From Streptomyces kanamyceticus (GTDB taxonomy: Bacteria > Actinomycetota > Actinomycetes > Streptomycetales > Streptomycetaceae): 64,000 nucleotides of DNA. Each line of letters begins with the position of its first letter. The stretch's first letter is position 1. A program made the position numbers and the translations under genes. The notes under the pieces were generated by a model. That model was not told the DNA's origin. It made no database searches and saw only the letters and a program-made list of their open reading frames with translations. The stretch lies in contig NZ_CP023699.1 in assembly GCF_008704495.1 (NCBI RefSeq), positions 1,922,001 through 1,986,000 on the forward strand, written 5' to 3'. Positions 29,778 through 38,306 of the stretch are shown here, piece by piece.

Positions 29778-30344
29778 TCACAGCAGCCGGTCGACCAGCC
29801 CGTCGACGTACTCCGGGGTGAGTTCACCGGCATCGAACAGGACGCGGATGTACATCGGGGCCAGGACGTGGTCCAGCACCTCGAGCGCGTCGGGGGCGGG
29901 TTCGCCGCGTTCGCGGGCGCGGTCGAGCATGGACTGCAGTTGCCGGGTACGTTCGTCGCGGAGGTCGTCCCGCGCCCGCACGGCGTGCTGACTGTCGTTC
30001 GACAGGGCGACGGCCAGGCGCAGCAGTGCCAGGCCGTCGGGACCGGTGATCTCGCGGGCCACGGCGGCCGCGTACGTGCGCAGGTCGCCCGCCAGGCTCC
30101 CGGTGTCGGGCATCGGTGACTGCGCGTTGAGCCGGGTGAGCATCACGTCGGCGAGCAGGGTCTCCAGGTTGCCCCACCGGCGGTAGATGCTGCTGTCGGC
30201 CACACCCGCGCGGGCCGCGACCTCGCCGATGGTGAAGTGGCCGTAGCCACGCTCGCCGATCAGGTCGGTGACGGCCTGGTGCACCTCCGCGCCGACCCGG
30301 GCGCTGCGCCCGCCGGGCCGCCGGGCTCGCTGTCGCTCGTTCAT
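29778..30344 (-). CDS. TetR-family regulator of the divergent efflux pump
   Basis: A 188-residue TetR protein. The DNA-binding domain reads AVTDLIGERGYGHFTIGEVA, ARAGVADSSIYRRWGN; the second half has the TetR_C-type pattern (LALLRLAVALSNDSQ, YIRVLFDAGELTPEYVD). It is divergent from a DHA2 transporter with about 105 bp between the starts; that gap contains repeated TAACGCA palindromic sites. It most likely represses the pump and its downstream SDR until a pump substrate binds. Confidence 0.9.
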   Translation of the reverse strand: MNERQRARRPGGRSARVGAEVHQAVTDLIGERGYGHFTIGEVAARAGVADSSIYRRWGNLETLLADVMLTRLNAQSPMPDTGSLAGDLRTYAAAVAREITGPDGLALLRLAVALSNDSQHAVRARDDLRDERTRQLQSMLDRARERGEPAPDALEVLDHVLAPMYIRVLFDAGELTPEYVDGLVDRLL

Positions 30345-30354
30345 TCCCCCACCT

Positions 30355-30421
30355 TAACGCAGGAGCCACTTGCGTTTACCAGGCAACCTCCCTACAGTCT
30401 CCTAACGCAGCCGCAGGCTGC
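30355..30421. promoter_or_regulatory. Candidate TetR operators
   Basis: AACGCA (30356-30361) and TGCGTT (30371-30376) form one inverted repeat. GCAGCC-GCA-GGCTGC (30407-30421) is a second perfect palindrome preceded by another TAACGCA (30403-30409). Both lie between the divergent starts. Confidence 0.5.
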
Positions 30422-30449
30422 TTTAAAGCGACGTTGGAGAGGAACCCCC

Positions 30450-31931
30450 TTGGCTGTATCGCCTTCGGCCGCAGGCGGACGACCGAACCGGGCCGTGCTG
30501 CTCACGGTGACCTGCCTGGGCCAGTTCATGGTCCTGCTCGACAACACGATCGTCGGAGCGGCGCTGCCCGACATGCAGCACCGGCTGCACACCGAGCTGA
30601 CCGGTCTGCAGTGGATCGTCGACGCGTACGTACTCCTGGTCGCCATGCTGCTGCTGTCCGGCGGCGTCTTCGCCGACCGGTTCGGCCGCAAGCGGGTGTA
30701 CCTGACCGGCGTGGCGGTGTTCACCGCGGCGTCGGTGCTGTGCAGCCTCGCGCCCTCGGTCGGCTGGCTGGTCGCGGGCCGGGCGCTGCAGGGCATCGGG
30801 GCCGCGGCGCTGAGCCCCGCCTCGCTGGCTCTGCTCGCCGCCGCCTATCCCGTGCCGCAGGAACGGGTCAAGGCGATCGGGCTGTGGGCCGGACTCAGCG
30901 GCATCGGTCTGGCCGCGGGCCCCGTGGCCGGGGGCGTCCTTACGGACGCCTTCGGCTGGCCCGCCATCTTCCTGGTCAACCTGCCCATCGGCGCGGTCCT
31001 GCTGGTGGTCGGTCTGCGCAGCCTTGAGGAGACCCGCAATCCGAACGCGCCCGCGATCGACGTCCCGGGGACGGTGCTGTCCGTGCTGGGAGTGGGGACG
31101 CTGACGTACGGGCTGATCGAGGGTGGTGCCCGCGGCTGGACGTCGCCGGTGATCCTGGGCGGCTTCGCCGCCGCGGCTGTCCTCCTCGCCGCCTTCGCCG
31201 CCGTCGAAGCGCGCCGTTCCGCCCCGATGCTGCCGCTCCGCCTGTTCCGGCAGCGGCTGTTCACCGTGTCCAACACCGCCATGGTCGTGGTGGGGTTCGC
31301 GCTCATGGGCTCGTCGTTCTTCTTCTCCCAGTTCTTCGTGTACGTCCAGGGCAGCTCGATCCTCCGCGCCGGTCTGCAGACCCTGCCGATGTCCCTCGCC
31401 ATGGTGATCGTCAGCCCGTACGCGGGCCGTCTCGCCGCCCGGCACGGCTTCCGCATCGTGGTGACCACGGGCCTGGCCCTGGCCGGTCTGGGACTCCTCG
31501 CGCTCGGCACGGTGCACGCCGACACGGCCTACGGGAACGTGTGGTGGCGCCTTGCGGTCATGGGCGTCGGCTTCGCCCTGACCCTGTCCCCGCTGACGGG
31601 AGCCGCCATCCAGGCGGTCAGCGCGCAGGAAGGCGGTCTCGCGTCGGGCATCATCAGCACCACCCGGCAGATCGGCGCGGTGCTCGGCGTGGCGGTGCTC
31701 GGAGCCGTCGTCCGCGCCAGGCAATCCGGCGGCGCCTCCTTCGAGACCGGCCTCAACAGCGCCTTCCTCGCCGCGGGCGCCGTCACGCTGGCCACCGCCG
31801 TGTTCACCGGCCTGTGGCTTGCGAGGTCCAAGCCCGCGACGGACTCCGCGTCCGCGCCGCCGCGAGGCTCCACCGGTCCAGGCGCGGTCACGGCCACCGC
31901 CGCGAACGGGGCCTCCGCGAACAGCCGTTGA
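30450..31931 (+). CDS. MFS multidrug efflux transporter, DHA2 (EmrB/QacA) type
   Basis: A 493-residue 14-helix drug:H+ antiporter. The DHA2 hallmark LDNTIVGAALPDM is in helix 1, the loop motif GGVFADRFGRKRVYL between helices 2 and 3, and the antiporter motif WAGLSGIGLAAGPVAGG in helix 5. The TTG start at 30450 is chosen because GGAGAGGA lies 7 nt upstream; ATG and GTG alternatives in frame are absent nearby. The tail is Ala/Ser/Pro-rich. It is controlled by the divergent TetR protein and followed by an SDR 85 bp downstream. Confidence 0.92.
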   Translation: MAVSPSAAGGRPNRAVLLTVTCLGQFMVLLDNTIVGAALPDMQHRLHTELTGLQWIVDAYVLLVAMLLLSGGVFADRFGRKRVYLTGVAVFTAASVLCSLAPSVGWLVAGRALQGIGAAALSPASLALLAAAYPVPQERVKAIGLWAGLSGIGLAAGPVAGGVLTDAFGWPAIFLVNLPIGAVLLVVGLRSLEETRNPNAPAIDVPGTVLSVLGVGTLTYGLIEGGARGWTSPVILGGFAAAAVLLAAFAAVEARRSAPMLPLRLFRQRLFTVSNTAMVVVGFALMGSSFFFSQFFVYVQGSSILRAGLQTLPMSLAMVIVSPYAGRLAARHGFRIVVTTGLALAGLGLLALGTVHADTAYGNVWWRLAVMGVGFALTLSPLTGAAIQAVSAQEGGLASGIISTTRQIGAVLGVAVLGAVVRARQSGGASFETGLNSAFLAAGAVTLATAVFTGLWLARSKPATDSASAPPRGSTGPGAVTATAANGASANSR

Positions 31932-32016
31932 CGGCGCCACCGATGACCGTCGTCGGCGCCGCGGGTACTCGCCCGCTCCGACCATTCCGATGCCCACGGA
32001 GAGACAGGAAAGACAC

Positions 32017-32865
32017 ATGTCCCGCACGTTCCTCATCACCGGCGTGAGCACAGGCCTCGGCCACGCCTTCGCCACCGCCGCCCTCGAGGACGGCCACACC
32101 GTCATCGGCACCGTTCGGAACCCGGACCAGATCGCCGCCTTCGAGCAGCTCGCGCCGGGCCGCGCCCACGCGCGCGTACTGGACGTCACCGACACCGATG
32201 CCATCGAGCCGACCGTCGCGGCGGTCGAGGGCGAGGTGGGGCCCATCGACGTACTCGTCAACAACGCCGGGTACGGCGTCGAGGGCACCTTCGAGGAGAC
32301 CCCGCCCGCCGCCTTCCGCCACCAGTTCGACGTCAACGTCTTCGGCGCCGTCGCGGTCACCCAGGCCGTGCTGCCCCGCATGCGCGAGCGTCGTGCCGGT
32401 CACATCCTGTTCGTGACCTCCATGGGCGGGCTGCGCGCGTTCCCCGGTCTGGCCGCCTATCACGGCTCCAAGTACGCCGTCGAAGGCATCGCGGCCACGC
32501 TCGCACCGGAGGTCGCGCCGTTCGGCATTCACGTCACGGCGATCGAGCCGGGCTCCTTCCGCACCGACTGGGCCGGACGCTCCATGCACCGCGTGGAAAG
32601 CACCATCGCCGACTACGACGCGCTCTTCGCCCCGATCCGCGAACGCCGCCTCGACATGAGCGGCCGGCAGCTCGGCGATCCCGCCCGAGCGGGCCGCGCC
32701 CTGCTCGCCGTCGTGGCGGCCGAGAAGCCGCCGACCCACCTCATCCTCGGCAGCGACGCCCTCCGCCTCGTCGCCGACGCCCGCTCCGCCTTCGACGCGG
32801 AGACAGCCGCCTGGAACGAGCTGTCGAAGTCCACCGACCACCCCGACGGGGAACAGCTCGGGTGA
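32017..32865 (+). CDS. Short-chain dehydrogenase/reductase
   Basis: A 282-residue classical SDR. The cofactor motif TGVSTGLGHA starts at residue 8, NNAG at 82-85, Ser135, and the catalytic Tyr148-x3-Lys152 (YHGSK). The subgroup resembles the RIFA-type or 3-oxoacyl-like oxidoreductases of unknown substrate (AAYHGSKYAVEGIAATLAPE is typical). The ATG follows GGAAAG. It lies directly behind the efflux gene and is probably cotranscribed with it, so it may modify the compound that the pump exports. Confidence 0.9.
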   Translation: MSRTFLITGVSTGLGHAFATAALEDGHTVIGTVRNPDQIAAFEQLAPGRAHARVLDVTDTDAIEPTVAAVEGEVGPIDVLVNNAGYGVEGTFEETPPAAFRHQFDVNVFGAVAVTQAVLPRMRERRAGHILFVTSMGGLRAFPGLAAYHGSKYAVEGIAATLAPEVAPFGIHVTAIEPGSFRTDWAGRSMHRVESTIADYDALFAPIRERRLDMSGRQLGDPARAGRALLAVVAAEKPPTHLILGSDALRLVADARSAFDAETAAWNELSKSTDHPDGEQLG

Positions 32866-32964
32866 GAGCCACCGGGAGCCGGGGGACGACTCCCTCCGAG
32901 CGGCTCGACGGCGGCCGGATACAGTGCGCGCGACGGCAGCCCGGTTGCTTTGAGAAGGGGAAGC

Positions 32965-34185
32965 GTGACCGACACCAGCGAAACCCGATCCGCCGACAGT
33001 GAAGCGCACGAGACGCGGAAGAGTCCGCTGCACCGCCTGATGCGCTACCTCCCCCTGATCGCCCCCGTCCTGCTGTGGACCGTGCCCTGCTGGCTGCTGC
33101 TGTACGCCGGTCAGCACTGGCCGCTCCCCGTCACGCTGACCGGCACCGGCCTGTTCGTCCTCGGCCTCGTCGGCATGCCGCTCGCGATGACGCGCGGCCA
33201 CGGCCGACGCCAGCAGGACCGGGCGGCGATCATCGGGGACACCCTGCTCGGCGCCAGCTGGACCCTGTTCACCTGGTCCGTCGTGCTCGGCGTCCTGCTG
33301 CGGCTCGCCCTGGTCGTGGCCGGTGTCGGCGACGGCCAGGACCGGGCCAGGATCGTCACCTGGGCGACCCTCGGCACGGCCGCCGTGCTGCTCGCCTGGG
33401 GGTACGCCGAGGCGCGCCGGGTCCCCCGGGTGCGCCGCATCGACGTGCCGCTTCCGCGCCTGGGAGCCGGGTTGGACGGCACGCGCGTCGCCCTCATCAC
33501 CGACACCCACTACGGCCCGCTCGACCGCGCCCGGTGGTCGGCGCGGGTCTGCGAGACGGTCAACACCCTGGAGGCCGACCTGGTCTGCCACACCGGGGAC
33601 ATCGCGGACGGCACGGCCGAACGCCGCCGGGCCCAGGCCGCCCCGCTCGGCACCGTGCGGGCCACCCGGGCCCGGGTCTACGTCACCGGCAACCACGAGT
33701 ACTACAGCGAGGCCCAGGGCTGGGTCGACCTGATGGACGATCTTGGCTGGGAGCCGCTGCGCAACCGCCATCTGCTGCTCGAACGCGACGGCGACACCCT
33801 CGTGGTCGCCGGGGTGGACGACGTCACCGCCGAGTCCTCAGGCCTGTCCGGCCACCGCGCCCACCTCGCCGGAGCCCTGGACGGCGCCGACCCCGACCAC
33901 CCCGTCCTGCTCCTGGCCCACCAGCCCAAGTTCGTCGACCGGGCGGCAGCGGCCGGCGTCGACCTCCAGCTCTCCGGGCACACCCACGGCGGCCAGATCT
34001 GGCCCTTCCACCACCTGGTCCGCATCGACCAGCCCGCGCTCGCGGGCCTCAGCCGCCACGGCGCCCGCACCCTGCTCTACACCAGCCGCGGCACCGGCTT
34101 CTGGGGCCCGCCGTTCCGCATCTTCGCCCCCAGCGAGATCACCCTGCTCGTCCTGCGCTCCCCGCAAGGGGCCGCATCGGCGTAG
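32965..34185 (+). CDS. Membrane-anchored metallophosphoesterase (YkuE-like)
   Basis: A 406-residue protein. Residues 25-155 hold about four membrane helices; the rest is a calcineurin-like phosphoesterase. The five metal motifs are in order: DTHYG, GDIADG, GNHEYY, AHQP and GHTHGGQ. Relatives such as Bacillus YkuE act at the outer membrane face, possibly on undecaprenyl or lipid-linked phosphates. The GTG at 32965 has GAGAAGGGG upstream. A long perfect hairpin follows the stop. The substrate is not known. Confidence 0.88.
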   Translation: MTDTSETRSADSEAHETRKSPLHRLMRYLPLIAPVLLWTVPCWLLLYAGQHWPLPVTLTGTGLFVLGLVGMPLAMTRGHGRRQQDRAAIIGDTLLGASWTLFTWSVVLGVLLRLALVVAGVGDGQDRARIVTWATLGTAAVLLAWGYAEARRVPRVRRIDVPLPRLGAGLDGTRVALITDTHYGPLDRARWSARVCETVNTLEADLVCHTGDIADGTAERRRAQAAPLGTVRATRARVYVTGNHEYYSEAQGWVDLMDDLGWEPLRNRHLLLERDGDTLVVAGVDDVTAESSGLSGHRAHLAGALDGADPDHPVLLLAHQPKFVDRAAAAGVDLQLSGHTHGGQIWPFHHLVRIDQPALAGLSRHGARTLLYTSRGTGFWGPPFRIFAPSEITLLVLRSPQGAASA

Positions 34186-34199
34186 CGGCGGGCGGGCCG

Positions 34200-34252
34200 G
34201 TACGACAGCAGGGCCCGGACCGCGCGTCGCGGTCCGGGCCCTGCTGTCGTAC
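34200..34252. terminator. Perfect 25-bp bidirectional terminator hairpin
   Basis: The arms 34200-34224 and 34228-34252 are perfect reverse complements over 25 bp with a 3-nt loop (CGT). It lies between the convergent metallophosphoesterase and DUF6243 genes, only 15 bp and 6 bp from their stops, and should end transcription from both sides. Confidence 0.85.
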
Positions 34253-34257
34253 GTGTG

Positions 34258-34470
34258 TCAGCTCTGTGCGGTGTCGTCGTCGCCCGACTGCGTGGCGCCT
34301 TCGGTGCCGCCCACCTTCTCGCGCATCTTGCGCACCAGCTCCGCCTTCTGGTCGGCGGCGCCCTGGCGGTCGAGGTTGCGGTGCGGGCCGTTGTTCTGGC
34401 GCTCGGCGCGGGACTGCTTCTTGCGCTGGCCGCCGCCCATACCGACAGGGTTGTTGATGTTCTTGCTCAC
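34258..34470 (-). CDS. DUF6243 family protein
   Basis: A 70-residue highly charged protein of a Streptomyces family without known function. The opening MSKNINNPVGMGGGQRKKQS is characteristic, followed by a basic stretch RAERQNNGPHRNLD and a helical KAELVRKMREK. The tail is acidic. It is probably largely unstructured; a nucleic-acid-associated role is possible from its basic charge but is inference. The ATG follows a GAGAA site. Confidence 0.8.
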   Translation of the reverse strand: MSKNINNPVGMGGGQRKKQSRAERQNNGPHRNLDRQGAADQKAELVRKMREKVGGTEGATQSGDDDTAQS

Positions 34471-34773
34471 GGGTTCTCCCGGATTGGTGTGAAGTGATCT
34501 ACGGATTCATCGGTGGGGACGGGCGCGGCGACGTCCGAGGACATCAGCGGAGGCCCGTCACGCTCACTCGTAAATCGGCGTCTGGAAGAACATGAACAAG
34601 ACGGTACCCGGTTCCGTCGCCCCCGCACACCACGTTTCCGTCTACGCACATGACCGGAACTGCGCATCTTTATACGTCATGTGACGCATTGACCCCACAG
34701 TGCGATCACGGTTGCATGCTGATGGCCCTCCAGTGGGGACTGGAGGAGAGGCCATGTCCTATGTGGGGGGAAC

Positions 34774-35880
34774 ATGAGTGCAGAAGTAACCCGGAGCACC
34801 ACCAGACGCGCGCGGGCCGCCCTGGGCGCGGCGGTCGCGGTCTGCGCGGTCACGGTGGCGCTGCCCGGAGTCGCGTCGGCCGAGCCCGCGGGCGCCCGTG
34901 GCGCCGGTGTCGAGCGGATCAGCGTCGCGGCCGACGGCACCCAGGCCGACGGCGACTCCGCCGACGCGTCGATCACGCACGACGGGCGCCGCGTCATCTT
35001 CTCGTCGTCCGCGACGAACCTCACCGCCGATGCCGCGTCGGCGGGCGCCAGTGTGTACGTCCGGGACCAGCGGACGGGACAGAACCAGCGGATGGGTGAC
35101 CTCTCCCCCATCGGACCCCCGGTGATCAGCGGTGACGGGGAGTACATCGGCTATGCGCACCAGTGGATCACCAACGTGCGCATTCGCCAGTACCAGATGA
35201 GCACGGGACGTACGGCTTCTCTCAACTGCTCGGCCTACACCTGTGACCAGGCGTCCCTGAACACGGACGGCCGCTACACCGCCCACGTCGTCCGCTACCC
35301 CAGGCAACCGACGTTCGGCCAGCGCATCGAGGTGCAGGACTGGAACAACGGCGGCGCCAACCAGAATGTCGCCGTCCTCACCCACTCGAAGCCGTCCAAG
35401 CCGTCCATCAGCGGCGACGGACGCTACGTCGCCTACCAGGACGGCCAGACGGAAGACGTCTTCCTGTGGGACAGGACCGGCGCCACCACCTCGGGACCGA
35501 TCGAGGGCCCGGACAAGGCGGCGGCCCTCGTCCAGCTCAGCGACGACGGCGGCAAGGTCGTCTACCTCTCGGGCTCCGACACCTACGTCCACGACGTGCG
35601 CACGGGCACCGCCCAACTACTCCCCAACGCCAAGGGCGTCGCCATCGATCCCACCGGCCGCTATCTGCTGTACGCCCCGCGCGACACGAGCGGACCGGCG
35701 CTCACGCTGCGCGACCTGCGCACGGGCACCGACGAGATCATCTCCGACCAGCCCGCGTCGGCCGGGACCGACGCGGTCAGCACGGGCGGGCGCGACGTGG
35801 TCTTCCAGTCCGCGGCCGACAACATCGTGCCCGGCGACACCAACGGCAAGTCGGACGTTTTCGCCCGCCACCTCTACTGA
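34774..35880 (+). CDS. Secreted TolB-like beta-propeller protein
   Basis: A 368-residue exported protein. Residues 1-36 form a Sec signal (basic RRARAALG, hydrophobic AAVAVCAVTVALPGV, cleavage after ASA). The mature part has repeated TolB/WD40-like blades: ASITHDGRRVIFSSSATNL, ISGDGEYIGYAHQW, ISGDGRYVAYQDG, LSDDGGKVVYLSG, IDPTGRYLLYAPRD and the closing DVVFQSAADNIVPGDTNGKS. The family is common and uncharacterised in streptomycetes; a role in binding polymers or proteins outside the cell is inferred. A GGGGGG site precedes the ATG. Confidence 0.85.
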   Translation: MSAEVTRSTTRRARAALGAAVAVCAVTVALPGVASAEPAGARGAGVERISVAADGTQADGDSADASITHDGRRVIFSSSATNLTADAASAGASVYVRDQRTGQNQRMGDLSPIGPPVISGDGEYIGYAHQWITNVRIRQYQMSTGRTASLNCSAYTCDQASLNTDGRYTAHVVRYPRQPTFGQRIEVQDWNNGGANQNVAVLTHSKPSKPSISGDGRYVAYQDGQTEDVFLWDRTGATTSGPIEGPDKAAALVQLSDDGGKVVYLSGSDTYVHDVRTGTAQLLPNAKGVAIDPTGRYLLYAPRDTSGPALTLRDLRTGTDEIISDQPASAGTDAVSTGGRDVVFQSAADNIVPGDTNGKSDVFARHLY

Positions 35881-36035
35881 TCGCCCCCCTTGGGCCCGTG
35901 GGCCCTGTTCCGCTGTCGGCGTTTCGGAGAACCTCCTCTACATCGCCCGCGACGAGCGGCAGTTCGGCTCGGCGGAACGCAAGCGCCTGGGAGCGGCACA
36001 CGCCGTAGCAGGCCGGATCACAAGGGGTTCTTCCG

Positions 36036-36902
36036 GTGGCAGTCACGGAATTCGTCGAGCAGACCGAAACGTCCGCACCCGTGCAGCCCCTTGTGGTCCG
36101 GCCCGGAACCAGGCAGCCGGTTCCTCTCCCTTGCCACCTCTCCCAGCGGAGCCTGCGACAGCGGAGGCACCTGCGACAGCGGCGACAGGCGACCAACTGG
36201 ACGCGGGTCGGCGTGCTCATGGCCGCGGGGGCCCTGCCGGTGGCCGCCATCCCGCTCTACATACTCGGTGCGCTGCCGATGAGTTGGGCCGCCCTCCTGG
36301 TGATACCGCTGATGGCCGCGAAGACCGTACTGATCAAGCGAGGTTCCACAGAGGGCCGTTGGGCCGGGCACGGAATGTTCGCCGGGCTCGTCGCGGTGAC
36401 CGCCTACGACGGGCTGCGGATCCCGATGGCCTATCTCACCAACGCCTGGCCCGACTTCATCCCGCGGCTCGGCGGCTGGATCACGGAATCCGACTCCGGG
36501 AACGTGCCGGTCGGCTACCTGTGGCGCTACATAGGTGACGGCGGTGGCATCGCGGTGGCCTTCTTCGTCTTCTGCGGCGTACTGATGAACTTCCGCCCCG
36601 CCCTGGTCCGCCGCCACCCGGTCCTCCTGGCCCTCGGCTACGGCGTGTTCATCTGGCTCGGACTCCTCGCCACCGTCGTCCTGCTGCCCCGCGGCACGGA
36701 GTTCCTGTTCGTCCCGACCATCGAGATCATCGTGCTCAGCCTCCTCGGCCACCTCATCTACGGCGCGGTCCTCGGGCTCTTCCTCAGCAGGATCGTGCGC
36801 CGTACGGACGAGGCGGAGCGCCCCGCGATCATCACCACGGCCCGCCGCACCCTGCCGACCCAGGCCACTGCTTCCTCCTCCGCCGCCGCGGAGCGGGTGT
36901 GA
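36036..36902 (+). CDS. Integral membrane protein of unknown function
   Basis: A 288-residue protein. Residues 1-52 are cytoplasmic and contain a small repeat (SQRSLRQRRHLRQRRQ, encoded by an 18-bp duplication). About six hydrophobic segments follow (from VGVLMAAGALPVAAIPLYIL, then WAALLVIPLMAAK to the last FLFVPTIEIIVLSLLGHLIY). I do not recognise the family. The GTG at 36036 follows AAGGGG. It lies 78 bp upstream of an SsgA-like gene in the same direction and may be cotranscribed with it, which would link it to cell division or sporulation. Confidence 0.6.
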   Translation: MAVTEFVEQTETSAPVQPLVVRPGTRQPVPLPCHLSQRSLRQRRHLRQRRQATNWTRVGVLMAAGALPVAAIPLYILGALPMSWAALLVIPLMAAKTVLIKRGSTEGRWAGHGMFAGLVAVTAYDGLRIPMAYLTNAWPDFIPRLGGWITESDSGNVPVGYLWRYIGDGGGIAVAFFVFCGVLMNFRPALVRRHPVLLALGYGVFIWLGLLATVVLLPRGTEFLFVPTIEIIVLSLLGHLIYGAVLGLFLSRIVRRTDEAERPAIITTARRTLPTQATASSSAAAERV

Positions 36903-36980
36903 GGGCAAGCCAGGGAAACACCAGGAAACAACACAAGAGACACTCGAACCGGCCAACGCCGGAGGAACGGAGTCACAGCC

Positions 36981-37394
36981 ATGGGAACACGTCACACACG
37001 CGTATCGGCCGAGACGGTCTTCGAACTCGTCGAGCCGGACGGCACGGCCCCGGTGGACGTGGAGTTGACGTACGACACCAGGGACCCCCACTCGATCGCC
37101 ATGAAACTGGAGATCCGCGCGAGCCGGCAGCCGTCGGTGTGGGTCGTGAGCCGCAGCATGCTGGCGGAGGGGCTGCTCGTGCCGACGGGGCTGGGGAACG
37201 TACAGATCACGCCTGCCACACCGGAGTTCGTCCTGCTGCGCCTCGGCGCGGAGGACGAGCAGGCGTCCCTGTGGATGTCTCTGCCGGAGATCGAGGAATT
37301 CCTGGAGAGCACCTACGACGCGGTGCCGATGGGCGAAGAGGACCAGTGGTGGGAGGTCGACGTCACGGTGGAGCAGATCCTGAGGGCGGCCTGA
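36981..37394 (+). CDS. SsgA-like sporulation/cell-division regulator
   Basis: A 137-residue SsgA-like protein (SALP). The fold is recognised from VDVELTYDTRDPHSIAMKL, VWVVSRSMLAEGLLVPTGLG and LLRLGAEDEQASLWMSLPEI. SALPs occur only in actinomycetes with complex development; SsgB recruits FtsZ to sporulation septa, and others control peptidoglycan remodelling. Which paralogue this is cannot be told by eye, though its context next to a membrane protein differs from that expected for ssgB. GGAGG lies upstream of the ATG. A tetranucleotide array follows its stop. Confidence 0.88.
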   Translation: MGTRHTRVSAETVFELVEPDGTAPVDVELTYDTRDPHSIAMKLEIRASRQPSVWVVSRSMLAEGLLVPTGLGNVQITPATPEFVLLRLGAEDEQASLWMSLPEIEEFLESTYDAVPMGEEDQWWEVDVTVEQILRAA

Positions 37395-37406
37395 GCGCCC
37401 GGCTCG

Positions 37407-37454
37407 GTCGTTCAGTCGTTCGTTAATTCATTCATTCATTCGTTCGTTCAGTTG
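37407..37454. repeat. Tetranucleotide tandem array
   Basis: Twelve consecutive 4-bp units of the types TTCA, TTCG, GTCG, TTAA and GTTG run from 37407 to 37454. The array includes the stop codon of the convergent LuxR gene (37448-37450) and begins 12 bp after the SsgA-like stop. Confidence 0.8.
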
Positions 37455-38185
37455 TCGTCGCGCACCGGCTGCCACGCCAGGACGGCCTGGACGCGCGTCC
37501 GCACGTTGAGCTTCGCGAAGATGCGGTTGATGTGGTTCTTGACCGTCTTCTCGGTCAGCCCGAGGGCGACGGCCACTTCGCCGTTGGTCCGCCCGTCGGC
37601 CACCAGGCTCATCACGTCGTTCTCCCGCCGTGACAGATCCGGACGCACCGCGGCGTCCCCGCCGGGCGTCTCGCCCACCAGACGCAGTAAGGGAGGGTGC
37701 GGCCCGGCTGCGCGCTTCGGCAGCGCGGGTAATGCGGGCAGCGCGGGCAGCGCCCCGAGGGCGTTCCAGGCAGCGGCCGAGCGAGGCGAGCCACCCGCCG
37801 CGGGCGCGCTCACCACGGCACTGCGCACGGCGCGCACCACGTGCAGATCCGCCGACTCGTCGTACACGAGGACCTCCGCGACTCCCCGACGCCGCGCGAG
37901 CTGCGCGAAGTTGGCGTCGTGGCGCCGGGAGATCAGTACGACCCCGCTGTGTTCGGTCAGGACCGGCAGATACGCGAAGTACTGCGCCGGGGTCCGGCCC
38001 ATGTCCAGCACGATGACCTTGGGACGTAACGTCGTCGTCGCGGTGACCGCCTCGCCGAGCGTGGCGGCCTCGGTGACGCTGACTTCGGAGAAGTCGCCCC
38101 GCATCCGATGTTCGACCGTCCAGCGCAGCCCGTGCGCCACGAAGACGTCCGCGCTGCTCACGACGACGTCAAGACCGTGCTCCAC
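37448..38185 (-). CDS. LuxR-family response regulator
   Basis: A 245-residue regulator. Residues 1-125 look like a receiver domain: VVVSSADVFVAHGL, then the phosphoacceptor candidate in KVIVLDMGRTP; the conserved acidic pair at the N-terminus is weakened, so phosphorylation is uncertain (atypical receiver). A linker contains ALPALPALPALPK, a short tandem repeat. Residues 178-240 are a LuxR helix-turn-helix (LSRRENDVMSLVADGRTNGE, VAVALGLTEKTVKNHINRIF). No sensor kinase is adjacent, so it is an orphan. Its stop codon lies inside a tetranucleotide array. Confidence 0.85.
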   Translation of the reverse strand: MEHGLDVVVSSADVFVAHGLRWTVEHRMRGDFSEVSVTEAATLGEAVTATTTLRPKVIVLDMGRTPAQYFAYLPVLTEHSGVVLISRRHDANFAQLARRRGVAEVLVYDESADLHVVRAVRSAVVSAPAAGGSPRSAAAWNALGALPALPALPALPKRAAGPHPPLLRLVGETPGGDAAVRPDLSRRENDVMSLVADGRTNGEVAVALGLTEKTVKNHINRIFAKLNVRTRVQAVLAWQPVRDDN

Positions 38186-38223
38186 GCTGTGCTGCCTCCT
38201 CCTGCTCCAACTCCTTGCCGGGC

Positions 38224-38269
38224 GGGGGCTTTCCGGGCGTACTCGTACCGTCTCGCCCGGAAAGCCCCC
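38224..38269. terminator. Perfect 16-bp hairpin terminator
   Basis: GGGGGCTTTCCGGGCG (38224-38239) and CGCCCGGAAAGCCCCC (38254-38269) are perfect reverse complements with a 14-nt loop, 37 bp after the end of the carboxypeptidase gene. It separates that gene from the downstream LuxR gene. Confidence 0.75.
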
Positions 38270-38306
38270 TCCTGTTATGGACGCTCGAACAAACGGGTCA
38301 GTTCTG

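Noticed and set aside
30423..32381. 652-codon minus-strand frame over the MFS and SDR genes
   Set aside because: It covers two well-supported genes in the opposite direction and has low-complexity composition without motifs.
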